NCBI RefSeq assembly: GCF_000743525.1
Contig: NZ_JQGK01000002.1
Location: 62,001 to 126,000 of the forward strand
From: Sulfurospirillum sp. SCADC
Lineage (GTDB): Bacteria; Campylobacterota; Campylobacteria; Campylobacterales; Sulfurospirillaceae
Length of the DNA stretch: 64,000 bases
Direction of reading: 5' to 3'
Both the position numbers and the translations under genes were made by a program. The notes under the pieces were generated by a model. It saw only the letters and a program-made list of their open reading frames with translations, had not been told where the DNA came from and searched no databases. Of the stretch, positions 44,585 through 53,504 are shown one piece after another; the first letter of the stretch is position 1, and each line of letters opens with the position of its first letter.

Positions 44585-46470
44585 GCGTTCTCGATTTTAA
44601 ATTGGTACGAAAAGGATGTTATGTTTTCATCCGAATGCAGTGTAATTTTCACGTTTTCTTCCTTACAGATTCTTTTAACGAGGTTGAGTCCAAGTCCAAA
44701 GCCGTTTTGCGCCTCTTCTTCACGGTAGAACTCTTCAAAGATTTTCTCTGGTTTTTGAATTTTTCGCGAATGCGATGCAATGCAAAAATGACAATTATCC
44801 GCATCTTTGTAGAGAGAAACGATAATTTTTTCATTCTCAAACGTATATTTAATCGCATTGGTGAGGTTGTTGTCGATGATGCGTTGTAATTTGGTTTCGT
44901 TAAAGAAAATCATGGCGTCATCACAATCGGCTTTGAAACTAAGCATGGATTTTGCTTTATCCGCCACTTGGGCAAAAAAGTCGATACGAGACCGGACATA
45001 ATCGACCAAATCAATAGAGCGTTTCACATAGTGAATTTGATCTTTTTTCACCAAATAACTTAAATCATCGTACATCGAGAAGATGCTTTTGGCTGCGACT
45101 TCGATATTTTCCAAGTAGACACTTTTCCCAAACTCCATCTCATGCAGCTCAATACTGCTCATGATGACGCTTAAGGGCGTATTCATCTCATGCACGGTGT
45201 AGCGCAAAAACTGTTTGTGAGATGCCAAAAGGGTGTTGGAGTAGCGCATCTGCTTCTCTAAACGTTTGGACTGATCGTCATAATCGCGCGCACTTTGTTC
45301 AATCAAATGGGTCAAGGATTCAATGCTTTTAGAGTAGGGAGTGTTTTTTTTACTCTCCTCTTTGTGCGCGATGGTTGGGATGGAATCCACGGTAGAAGAT
45401 TCGCTTAAGGCAACTACGGTGAGCGTTTGGTTGAGAAGTTTGTTGTGACCGTTTTGGTGGTAAAACTCTGAGTAGGTAAAAAACCCTGAGGTTGCCGCTG
45501 TTTTTGAAAACGAACCGATGCCCAGTTTGATTAAAAAGGGCATAAACCGTCTTCGCGCCATACAGGAGAAGACATAATACGTTTCTGCGTTGATCGTGTG
45601 CAAGTTTTCTAAAACGTCTAGAGGATCTTTCATCAAAGACTCAGCATCACCAAAACCGATGCGGACTTTATCGCCTTCGCTAAAATTGCCGCTGTAGCTC
45701 AGGCTGCCATCCTCATGCTTAGCGATGACCGCTCGTGCCATGATGACACCGTGTTTTTCAAGGATAAGGGGAAATTCTGTTTGTGAGAAGTTTCCACCGA
45801 GGTATTTGTCGTAAAATTCTGCTGCTTTCATACCATCGATCAGGTAAACTCTGTTCTCCGTTACTTTCGTAATGGTATGCTTAAGCCCGATAGGTTTCCA
45901 GTCAAACTTATAATCGGTGGCTACATGTAAAATGTCAGAATTTAACGAAACACCGACCACACCTTCGCCTAAAAGCGTGTTTTGGGATGAAATATAGGTT
46001 TGCTCAAACTTGCCATTGTCGCCTGCCATGCCCCCACAAATCGGTATGGTCGGATCATACGATTCCACTCCTTTTAAAAACTCTTCGGCATTCATACGCG
46101 TGCCATCTGAAAAAAGAATGAGGAGTTTTGTGTTGGAACTTACCAAATCAGAGGCTATTTTGACACCGCATTGAAAGGAGTCTGCCATATTGGTGTAAGA
46201 GGTTTTGATACAGGTGTCTTCAAATATGCTGATGGAGATGACGGTTCTAAGCGTTGTGATCCGCTCACCAAAGATCTCTCCATCGGTGGTCGTACCAATA
46301 CAGATGGCATGGGGAATATGCGCAAGAATAACGTCGCTGATCTCCTGCAGTACCGTTTTTCCTTGCCCACAAAAGAGTTGGACTAAGACATTTTTTTCCA
46401 CTTCAAAAAGTGAAAAATCTATGATACTCTGCACTGAACCTGTTTCATAACAAAAATTGTACGTCTTCAT
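44581..46470 (-). CDS. Cytosolic FIST-domain sensor histidine kinase
   Basis: A 629-residue kinase from the ATG at 46470, which follows a GGGGGATGG ribosome-binding site; the frame extends further upstream without such a site. Residues 1-370 are FIST_N plus FIST_C (ICIGTTTDGEIFGE, CGGMAGDNGKF, VFSCMARRRFM), a fold thought to bind small ligands such as amino acids. A coiled linker leads to the dimerisation helix with the phospho-acceptor in RYTVHEMNTPLSVIMSS and a HATPase domain (NNLTNAIKYTF, GFGLGLNLVKRI). There is no membrane segment, so the signal is intracellular. The ligand may be an aldehyde, an amino acid or another metabolite linked to the mop pathway. Confidence 0.88.
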   Translation of the reverse strand: MKTYNFCYETGSVQSIIDFSLFEVEKNVLVQLFCGQGKTVLQEISDVILAHIPHAICIGTTTDGEIFGERITTLRTVISISIFEDTCIKTSYTNMADSFQCGVKIASDLVSSNTKLLILFSDGTRMNAEEFLKGVESYDPTIPICGGMAGDNGKFEQTYISSQNTLLGEGVVGVSLNSDILHVATDYKFDWKPIGLKHTITKVTENRVYLIDGMKAAEFYDKYLGGNFSQTEFPLILEKHGVIMARAVIAKHEDGSLSYSGNFSEGDKVRIGFGDAESLMKDPLDVLENLHTINAETYYVFSCMARRRFMPFLIKLGIGSFSKTAATSGFFTYSEFYHQNGHNKLLNQTLTVVALSESSTVDSIPTIAHKEESKKNTPYSKSIESLTHLIEQSARDYDDQSKRLEKQMRYSNTLLASHKQFLRYTVHEMNTPLSVIMSSIELHEMEFGKSVYLENIEVAAKSIFSMYDDLSYLVKKDQIHYVKRSIDLVDYVRSRIDFFAQVADKAKSMLSFKADCDDAMIFFNETKLQRIIDNNLTNAIKYTFENEKIIVSLYKDADNCHFCIASHSRKIQKPEKIFEEFYREEEAQNGFGLGLNLVKRICKEENVKITLHSDENITSFSYQFKIENA

Positions 46471-46950
46471 AAACCATCCCCCATGCTCATTAGCGCTTGA
46501 ATGAAAGATACCCAATACCAGCTTATAAGGAAGATATTTTTGAGCACAAAACTTTAAAATGTGTGCATTACATGTCAATAGATTACCTATTTATGCTTCC
46601 TAAATTTTTTTTTGATACGTTACGTTACAATCGATGCTATTGCTATATTCATGCTACATTCGTACTATATAATCTTCGCAGATAGTTAAAAAGTCAATCT
46701 AATAAAAATACATAAGTTATGGGAGGCCAAAAAATTCGATAGAACATGAATACCAAAGGTATCGGCGTATTTCATGGTGGGATTTAAGGGTGAGTTTTTT
46801 GACGATTCATGGTTGGTAATATGCAAAAAAGGCATATTAAGAGCATTTAACGTGAGATTTTCAAAAAGCTTATGTGCAAAAATATGCACATTTTGCATAT
46901 TTCTTATTTACATGTAAGAAAGTGCTGACAACTATTTAAGAGGGAAATAC
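46471..46950. promoter_or_regulatory. 480-base divergent regulatory region between FIST kinase and mop
   Basis: No convincing gene lies here. It contains a TATAAT at 46668-46673, a set of inverted repeats built on ATATGCA/TGCATAT close to mop (described separately), TTACATGTAA at 46908-46917 and a nine-of-ten variant at 46568-46577. The mop start is preceded by AGAGGGAAA. A 70-codon minus-strand frame at 46686-46898 has no family features and covers the repeats, so I read it as chance. Confidence 0.65.
46818..46900. promoter_or_regulatory. Cluster of inverted repeats upstream of mop
   Basis: Three perfect 7-base inverted repeats: AATATGC (46818-46824) with GCATATT (46832-46838); ATGTGCA (46872-46878) with TGCACAT (46885-46891); ATATGCA (46882-46888) with TGCATAT (46894-46900). 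The last two overlap. Spacers are 7, 6 and 5 bases. The shared ATGCA half-site indicates a repeated operator for one regulator. Confidence 0.6.
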
Positions 46951-49671
46951 ATGTTAAAAAGAACCTTAATCATTAATGGCGTTAAAACCACTTTGGTGAC
47001 AGACGCCGAGGAGAAACTATCCGATGTGCTGCGAAAACAGTTAGGACTCACAGGCACAAAAGTAGGCTGTAATAGCGGTGAATGCGGTACATGTACCGTT
47101 ATTTATAATGGCAAAGTTGTGAGATCGTGTATTTTAAAAATGAAAAAAATTGAAGACAATGATGAGATCATCACCATTGAAGGGGTCGGTACGAAAGATA
47201 AACTTCACCCACTTCAAGTTTCGTGGATGGTGCATGGTGCGGCGCAATGCGGTTATTGTACCCCTGGTTTTATTGTCTCTGCCAAAGGCCTTTTAGACCA
47301 AAACACCAACCCAACACGTGAAGAAGTACGCGATTGGTTCCAAAAAAACAAAAACCTCTGCCGTTGTACGGGATATATTCCTTTAGTGGACGCGGTAATG
47401 GACGCTGCAAAACTCATGCGCGGTGAAATTACCATCAAAGATATTTGGAAAGAGCTTCCTGAGGGCGCTTCGTTGGTGGGTTCAGAGTTTATTCGTCCCT
47501 CCGCACTTGCGAAAGTCATGGGAACATGGGATTTTGGAGCTGATTTGGGTCTAAAACTTCCACTCAATACCCTTCACGCCAAACTCGTTCAAGCCGAGGT
47601 TTCTCATGCCAATATTATCTCGATTGACACCGAAGAAGCGAAAAAAGTTCCCGGTGTTGTGGCAGTCCTTACCTATAAAGATGTCAAAGGAACGAACCGC
47701 ATCAATGGTTTGGCATTTCCTACCAATAAGGGCGATGGCTTAGATAGACCGATTTTGAATGATAAAAAAATCTTCCAATACGGTGATGCCATTGCGATTG
47801 TTTTAGCTGAAAATGAAAAAGCAGCTCATGCAGGTGTCGAAAAAGTCAAAGTAGAACTCGAAGTCTTACCGGCGTACATGAACGCACCTGACGCGATGGC
47901 AGATGATGCGATTGAGATTCACCAGGGTACTCCAAATGTCTACTTTACCAACCATATCAGTAAAGGAGCCGAAACCGGCCCTATCATGAAAGATGCACCT
48001 TTTGTGGTGGAAGATAGCTTCTATACGCAACGACAACCGCACTTACCGCTCGAGCCTGATGTTGGTTTTGCGTATGTCAATGATGAAGGTAAACTCATTG
48101 TTCACTCAAAAAGTATCGCACTGCATTTTCATGCGTTGATGATTGCGGAGGGTGTGGGCATGAAAGCCGAAGATGTTTTCATCGTTCAAAACAATACGGG
48201 CGCTACGTTTGGTTATAAATTTAGCCCAACGATGGAAGGCTTACTTGGAGTTGCAACCCTTGCTACGGGAAGACCAGTCTATCTTGAGTTTGATATGAAA
48301 CAACAAATCACCTATACAGGTAAACGTTCCCCATTCTGGACAACGATGAAAATGGCGGCGGACAAAAATGGCAAAATCTTAGCATTAGAATCTGATTGGA
48401 GTGTTGACCATGGTCCTTACTCCGAATTTGGTGACTTATTAACCCAAAGAGGTTTCCAATTTGGTGGAGCAGGATATATGATTCCTAATATTCGTGGTAA
48501 TGGACGAACCGTTTGTACGAACCACGGTTGGGGTTCAGCGTTCCGTGGATACGGTGCTCCTGAGATCATGTTCCCATCCGAAGTACTCATTGATGAATTG
48601 GCTGAAAAAGTCGGTATGGATCCGTTTGACTTCCGATATAAAAATATCTACAGACAAGGTGATACAACCCCAACAGGATGTTCTCCCGATGTTTTTTGTT
48701 TAGAAGAGCTGTTTGATAAAAGCCGACCAGTGTATGAATTGGCGAAAAAGACAGCAGCGAAAAAGAATGCCAATGCAGCAGCCGATAAAAAATACGGTGT
48801 GGGCGTTTCGGTCAATATCTATGGTTGTGGCTTAGATGGCCCTGACTCTTCTGAAGCGTGGGCGGAACTGACCAAAAACGGTGTTGCGGTCGGCAATTCA
48901 TGGGAAGATCACGGACAAGGTGCAGATATTGGCACGCTTACCTTTGCACATGAAACTTTGAGACCTCTTAACCTTAAACCAGAGCAAATTGATTTGGTGC
49001 TCAATGATATGACCAAAACACCCAACAGCGGTCCAGCAGGTGGAAGTCGCTCCAATGTGGTCACGGGAAATGCAACCGTTGTGGCATGTCGCAATTTGCT
49101 TGAAGCGATGAAAAAAGCAGATGGAACATACCGAACTTACGATGAGATGGTCGCCGAAGGAAGAGAGCTTAAATACATGGGTAAATGGACAGCACCATGC
49201 ACCGATACACCTCCAACCGATGGTCAAGGTAACCCGTTTGCGGCTTACATGTACGGTGTCTGCATCGCAGAAGTCGAGGTCGATACCAAAACGGGTAAAA
49301 CCAATGTTGAGAAAATGACACTCGCATCGGATGTCGGTACGATCATCAATAAACTCGTTGTCGATGGACAAATGTATGGTGGTTTGGTTCAAGGTATCGG
49401 TCTAGCACTCACTGAGGACTTTGATGATCTTAAAAAACATACCACCTTGACAGGGTGCGGTATCCCAAAAATCAAAGATGTTCCCGATAATCTTGAGCTA
49501 ATGTATACCGAATACCAACGACCAAACGGCTTGCTAGGTTCTGCAGGTGCAGGTGAAATGCCTTTGGCAGCGCCTCATGCGGCGATTATTAACGCGATTT
49601 ACAATGCGTGCGGTGCGAGAGTAACACACTTACCAGCACGTCCTGAGAAAGTTCTAGCAGCGATGGCGTAG
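46951..49671 (+). CDS. mop: Molybdenum aldehyde oxidoreductase (Mop type, xanthine oxidase family)
   Basis: A 906-residue one-chain molybdenum hydroxylase without an FAD domain. Plant-type [2Fe-2S] ligands are C40, C45, C48 and C60; the second cluster uses C100, C103, C137 and C139; the catalytic Glu is E869 in GAGEMPL. These positions match, as I recall them, those of the structurally known Desulfovibrio gigas aldehyde oxidoreductase, which carries molybdopterin cytosine dinucleotide. Other blocks are RQPHLPLEPD and GWGSAFRGYGAPE. It oxidises aldehydes to acids in the cytosol and passes electrons through the two clusters, probably to the fused flavoprotein/ferredoxin protein encoded next. 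It opens a ten-gene locus for its own redox partner, cofactor synthesis and unexplained modification chemistry. Confidence 0.95.
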   Translation: MLKRTLIINGVKTTLVTDAEEKLSDVLRKQLGLTGTKVGCNSGECGTCTVIYNGKVVRSCILKMKKIEDNDEIITIEGVGTKDKLHPLQVSWMVHGAAQCGYCTPGFIVSAKGLLDQNTNPTREEVRDWFQKNKNLCRCTGYIPLVDAVMDAAKLMRGEITIKDIWKELPEGASLVGSEFIRPSALAKVMGTWDFGADLGLKLPLNTLHAKLVQAEVSHANIISIDTEEAKKVPGVVAVLTYKDVKGTNRINGLAFPTNKGDGLDRPILNDKKIFQYGDAIAIVLAENEKAAHAGVEKVKVELEVLPAYMNAPDAMADDAIEIHQGTPNVYFTNHISKGAETGPIMKDAPFVVEDSFYTQRQPHLPLEPDVGFAYVNDEGKLIVHSKSIALHFHALMIAEGVGMKAEDVFIVQNNTGATFGYKFSPTMEGLLGVATLATGRPVYLEFDMKQQITYTGKRSPFWTTMKMAADKNGKILALESDWSVDHGPYSEFGDLLTQRGFQFGGAGYMIPNIRGNGRTVCTNHGWGSAFRGYGAPEIMFPSEVLIDELAEKVGMDPFDFRYKNIYRQGDTTPTGCSPDVFCLEELFDKSRPVYELAKKTAAKKNANAAADKKYGVGVSVNIYGCGLDGPDSSEAWAELTKNGVAVGNSWEDHGQGADIGTLTFAHETLRPLNLKPEQIDLVLNDMTKTPNSGPAGGSRSNVVTGNATVVACRNLLEAMKKADGTYRTYDEMVAEGRELKYMGKWTAPCTDTPPTDGQGNPFAAYMYGVCIAEVEVDTKTGKTNVEKMTLASDVGTIINKLVVDGQMYGGLVQGIGLALTEDFDDLKKHTTLTGCGIPKIKDVPDNLELMYTEYQRPNGLLGSAGAGEMPLAAPHAAIINAIYNACGARVTHLPARPEKVLAAMA

Positions 49672-49751
49672 AGCTTTACATGTAAGGCGTGCGATACGTG
49701 TGTATCGCACGCCTGATTTTGCTTTTAACACGATATTTTGAGGAAAACAGA

Positions 49752-52115
49752 ATGGATTTAGACGCATTATTAGAGATGAGCAATCAGTGTATTCATTCAG
49801 AACCTCCCGTATGCATGGCATCGTGTCCGGTTCATATGGATGTGATTGCTTTTGTTACTGAAATTGAAAAAGGTGATTTTGCTAAAGCGTATAAGGTGAT
49901 GGAAGCCAAAATACCCTTTAGCAGACTTATTGGAAAAATCTGCGACCACCCTTGTGAGAGTCACTGTGTACGAAAAGAGGTGGGTGGAAGTATCCGCATC
50001 AGTGAACTGGAAAAAACGGCGATTGATTTAGGGTATACGAGTCCTAAAAAACCACTACTTATGCCCAAAAACAAAGGGACGGTTGCGGTTATTGGCGGAG
50101 GGCTTAGTGGGTGCGTTGCAGCGATTGAGCTGGATAAAAAAGGCTACAACGTCACTATTTATGAAAAAACAGACCGTTTAGGAGGAAGCCTTTGGGCGTA
50201 TGAGGGGCAAGACTTAGAGAGTGCCATCATCGAAGAAGAGCTCTCCGTGATTGCAAAAAAAGGCATTACGGTTTGGTATAACACGGAAGTGACTGAAGCA
50301 AATCTGCAAACGTACATTGAAAAATACGATGCGCTCTATTTAGGAACAGGGGCGTGGAGTAAAGCGTATGCCATTCATCCTGAGACCTTTCAAGTCAATG
50401 ATACTTCCTTATTTATCGGCGGCACACTTCAAACGCAAAACCATTCTAGTATCTTTTCGGCAAGTTCAGGCAAAAGAGCGGCGGTCTCTATTGACCGCTA
50501 CATTACCAAAACCTCGATGAGTGCTTCTAGGGAGCGCGAGGGCGTTTTTGAAACGAAATTAGACTATAAAATTGATACGGTACAACCCATTGTAGAGGTG
50601 GCTAAAACAGCCTCTGTTTATTCTGAAAGCGAAGTGCAAGAAGAGGCAAGTAGGTGTCTTAAATGCCAATGCGATGCCTGTATTAAAGCCTGTGTGCATA
50701 TGCAACGTTTTTCCATTACGCCTGATCGTTATATCCGAAGCATCAATCATAACGAGCGCATTGTTTTAGGAAACAGAAGCGCTAATTTGATGATCAACTC
50801 CTGTACGGAGTGTGGTTTGTGTAAAGAGGTGTGTCCTTTTGGCATTGGTATGAAAGATATTATCCACGCTACAAGACAGAGTATGGTAGAGCGCGGTAAA
50901 ATGCCCATTTCGGCGCATGATTTTGCCCTTAAAGATATGCAGTTTAGCCACAGCGATTATTTTTCACTCGTACGCAAACAACCGAGCAAAGAGCAATCCA
51001 AAAACCTTTTTTATTATCCCGTCATTGCTTTTTCGCAGTATGCACGAGGTTTGTACAAAGGCTCTGGAAAAACGGGCTATCTTTTTTACCCAGGTTGTCA
51101 GCTGAGCTCCACGCACACGGATTATATTGGCGCTATTTACAAATATTTGGTGGGCGTGATCAAAGAAAAAGAGGCTGATAACGATGTCGGTCTTTATCTG
51201 GGGTGTTGTGGCGCACCTGCGGATTGGGCAGGAAGGCTTGATCTGATGCCTGAAAGTGTTGAAAAAATACATAAAACGTGGGAAGAGATGGGTGAGCCGA
51301 CCTTCATTTTAGCCTGTTCGAGCTGTGCTTCGACATTTGAGAAATACTTGCCGATGATTAAGACCATCTCGTTATGGGAAGTGTTTGCCACCTACGGTTT
51401 GCCCGAGGTGGATATTAAAAAAGGTAAGCGTGAGCTTTGCATTCACGATGCCTGTGCGACGAGGCATAATGCGAAAATTCATGAAAGTGTACGAAGCATT
51501 GTGAAAACTTTGGGTTATAGCGTTGAAGAGCTTGAATACGCCAAAGAGAAAGCAAAATGTTGTGGTTATGGCGGATTGGTCGCTTGTGCCAATCCTGAGC
51601 AGGCGGAAGATTTTGTCCAAGACCGCGCCCATGAGAGTGAACACGATGTGCTGGTCTATTGCGCGATGTGCAAAGATATGTTGGTGAAAGGAAATAAACG
51701 GGCGTACCACATTTTGGACATCATTTATGGCAATGAGATCAACCCTGATGCGCCTCAAAAAATGCTAACGCTTTCCGAGCGCCAAAACAATCGCAAACGC
51801 CTCAAACAGCAGTTGCTCAAAGAGATTTGGAACGAAGAGGAGAGCGATATGAGCAAGACCTATGACTTTACCCTGCATCTTTCCGATGCGATCATTGCTT
51901 TGATGGAGAAGCGATTTATTTTGCTGAGTGATGTTGAAAAAGTGGTGGAACACTCGCTTACATGTAAAGAGCGATTTTACAATCCTGAAACCTTGGATTT
52001 TCTCGCACGCCTGAGAGTGAACAATGTGACCTTTTGGGTGAAATACGAAGAGCATGGCAGTGACATCACGGTAAAAGATGTCTACTCACATCGCATGGAA
52101 GTGGTGGAGGACTGA
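49752..52115 (+). CDS. GltD-like flavoprotein fused to a dicluster ferredoxin/CCG protein
   Basis: A 787-residue fusion starting at ATG 49752 behind AGGAAA. The N-terminal part has GltD-type iron-sulfur cysteines (CMASCPVHMD, CDHPCESHC), then a Rossmann flavin site VAVIGGGLSGCVAAIELD near residue 110. The middle has ferredoxin cysteines (CLKCQCDACIKAC and CTECGLCKEVC). The last third has two CCG domains as in GlpC/HdrD (YPGCQ with GCCGAP, and the pair KCCGYGG with CAMC). A C-terminal 90-residue extension looks unrelated. It should carry electrons between the aldehyde oxidoreductase and NAD(P)H, quinone or disulfides. Family members I recall as pyridine nucleotide-disulfide oxidoreductase/dicluster-binding proteins travel with Mop in Desulfovibrio (DVU_1558 neighbourhood). 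Confidence 0.88.
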   Translation: MDLDALLEMSNQCIHSEPPVCMASCPVHMDVIAFVTEIEKGDFAKAYKVMEAKIPFSRLIGKICDHPCESHCVRKEVGGSIRISELEKTAIDLGYTSPKKPLLMPKNKGTVAVIGGGLSGCVAAIELDKKGYNVTIYEKTDRLGGSLWAYEGQDLESAIIEEELSVIAKKGITVWYNTEVTEANLQTYIEKYDALYLGTGAWSKAYAIHPETFQVNDTSLFIGGTLQTQNHSSIFSASSGKRAAVSIDRYITKTSMSASREREGVFETKLDYKIDTVQPIVEVAKTASVYSESEVQEEASRCLKCQCDACIKACVHMQRFSITPDRYIRSINHNERIVLGNRSANLMINSCTECGLCKEVCPFGIGMKDIIHATRQSMVERGKMPISAHDFALKDMQFSHSDYFSLVRKQPSKEQSKNLFYYPVIAFSQYARGLYKGSGKTGYLFYPGCQLSSTHTDYIGAIYKYLVGVIKEKEADNDVGLYLGCCGAPADWAGRLDLMPESVEKIHKTWEEMGEPTFILACSSCASTFEKYLPMIKTISLWEVFATYGLPEVDIKKGKRELCIHDACATRHNAKIHESVRSIVKTLGYSVEELEYAKEKAKCCGYGGLVACANPEQAEDFVQDRAHESEHDVLVYCAMCKDMLVKGNKRAYHILDIIYGNEINPDAPQKMLTLSERQNNRKRLKQQLLKEIWNEEESDMSKTYDFTLHLSDAIIALMEKRFILLSDVEKVVEHSLTCKERFYNPETLDFLARLRVNNVTFWVKYEEHGSDITVKDVYSHRMEVVED

Positions 52116-52116
52116 G

Positions 52117-52323
52117 ATGGAAACGAAAACCGAAACAACAACCACATGGATGTGTGACAAATGCCACAAAGCATTGGTATCACAAAAGGTTAAAGTGCGT
52201 TATCTTGAAGGTAATTTTGAAGTGGAACTTTTAAAATGCCCTACCTGTAACATGGTTTTTATTAGCGAAGATTTGGCTTTAGGGAAAATTCTTGAAGTCG
52301 AAAAAAGCTTGGAGGACAAGTAG
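52117..52323 (+). CDS. Small zinc-ribbon/rubredoxin-like redox protein (DVU_1557 type)
   Basis: A 68-residue protein from the ATG at 52117, set by GGAGG upstream and by the preceding stop two bases earlier. It has two CxxC knuckles, CDKC (about residues 13-16) and CPTC (about 40-43), 27 residues apart, suitable for one zinc or iron ion. It matches my memory of the DVU_1557 redox protein family of mop loci. Its role may be electron transfer or carrying a cofactor intermediate; neither is shown. Confidence 0.75.
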   Translation: METKTETTTTWMCDKCHKALVSQKVKVRYLEGNFEVELLKCPTCNMVFISEDLALGKILEVEKSLEDK

Positions 52324-52324
52324 C

Positions 52325-53065
52325 GTGTTGACATGTAATGTCTATGAAAGCAGCTGTATGCACGAAGCTACGGGGGAAACCTTGCGTCCGGGGGGATTTA
52401 AACTCACCGATCAAGCGGTTCGCTTTTGTGGCTTAAATGAACATAATCATGTGCTCGATCTAGGCTGTGGCATGGGCGCAACGGTTTCGTACCTTTATGA
52501 AAATTATGCGATTAAAGTGGTGGGAATTGATCCATCCTCGAAGTTGTTAAGTCTTGCAAAGGCGAAAAATCCTTTTGCAACGTTTATTGCAGGATCGGGG
52601 GATGCGCTTCCCTTTGTCACTAAAAGCTTTGAATGTGTTTTTGCTGAGTGTACGCTTTCTCTGATGAATGATTTACATGTAACGTTAAAAGAGGTCTATC
52701 GAGTTTTGGATACAGGCGGTTGGTTTGTCATCCACGATGTGTATGCGAAAAACCCTGAGAGCCTAGATGCGATGGATAATTTCTCCATCACATCGTGTAT
52801 GCGAGGGATGCACGATCTGCTCTCTTTAAAAGAGATGTTGGAAAAAGTTGGCTTTGAAATCATGCTTTTGGAAGATTGCTCTGAGCTACTCAAAGAGCTT
52901 ATGGTCAAAATCATCTTTTCGCACGGTTCGATGGGGGCTTTTTGGGGTAAAACCATCGAAGGTGAAAAAGCGCAAACGTGTTGCTCTTTTGAGCAAAACA
53001 TTAAGCAATGCAAACCCGGTTATTTTATGTTAATTGCTAAAAAAGGAGATGAAAACAATGGATGA
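52325..53065 (+). CDS. SAM-dependent class I methyltransferase (DVU_1556/TrsM type)
   Basis: A 246-residue protein from GTG 52325, one base after the preceding stop with GGAGG nine bases upstream. Motif I is VLDLGCGMG, followed by VVGIDPSS, the post-I acidic loop and a UbiE-like VYRVLDTGGWFVIHD block. The N-terminus carries CNVYESSCMHEATGETLRPGG and the C-terminus TCCSFEQNIKQCKPGYF, so cysteines may bind a metal or thiol substrate. Methyltransferases in this locus accompany a radical SAM protein. The acceptor molecule is unknown. It overlaps the next gene by 8 bases. Confidence 0.82.
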   Translation: MLTCNVYESSCMHEATGETLRPGGFKLTDQAVRFCGLNEHNHVLDLGCGMGATVSYLYENYAIKVVGIDPSSKLLSLAKAKNPFATFIAGSGDALPFVTKSFECVFAECTLSLMNDLHVTLKEVYRVLDTGGWFVIHDVYAKNPESLDAMDNFSITSCMRGMHDLLSLKEMLEKVGFEIMLLEDCSELLKELMVKIIFSHGSMGAFWGKTIEGEKAQTCCSFEQNIKQCKPGYFMLIAKKGDENNG

Positions 53066-53504
53066 TGTATCGCTACGACTCTTTAAACTCTCATCAGCAG
53101 GGTTTTGCTGTGCGCAGATCATGTACAAATTGGCGCTTGAAGACGAAGGTTCTTGCAATGATGACTTAGTGCGCTCTGCACAAGGGCTCTGCCGTGGCAT
53201 CGCCGATACGCAACAAACCTGTGGCGTACTCAGTGGTGGCATTGGCGTTTTAGGATTGTATGCGGCAAAAGCAAAAGAGGAAGAGAGTGCTAATGAAGAT
53301 TTTGCACCGATGGTTCAGGCGTTTCACGAATGGTTTCAAACAGAATGTGGCTCAACGCAGTGTGCCGCGCTGATTGGCGTGAGAGATTTTCACAGTGGCG
53401 ACCAAAGTTTCAAACCCATTTGCGCCGGAATCATCCAAAAAGCGTATGTCAAAGTCTATGAGATTTTGCTAGAACATGGCTATGACTACGGAAATAGAGC
53501 GTAA
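53058..53504 (+). CDS. C-GCAxxG-C-C family protein (DVU_1555 type)
   Basis: A 148-residue protein from ATG 53058 (AAGGAGA nine bases before). The C-GCAxxG-C-C pattern is recognisable although the first motif is altered: GFCCAQIM near the start, then GLCRGIADTQQTCGVLSGGIG, TECGSTQCAAL and PICAGII. These cysteine-rich helical proteins are predicted to bind a metal cluster, often next to redox enzymes, and no member has an agreed function. The start overlaps the methyltransferase gene and the end overlaps the radical SAM gene, so it belongs to the same translational unit. Confidence 0.82.
   Translation: MDDVSLRLFKLSSAGFCCAQIMYKLALEDEGSCNDDLVRSAQGLCRGIADTQQTCGVLSGGIGVLGLYAAKAKEEESANEDFAPMVQAFHEWFQTECGSTQCAALIGVRDFHSGDQSFKPICAGIIQKAYVKVYEILLEHGYDYGNRA

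Noticed and set aside
46686-46898. A 70-codon minus-strand reading frame in the mop leader
   Set aside because: No family features, no ribosome-binding site and it runs through the inverted repeats; regulatory DNA explains the region better.
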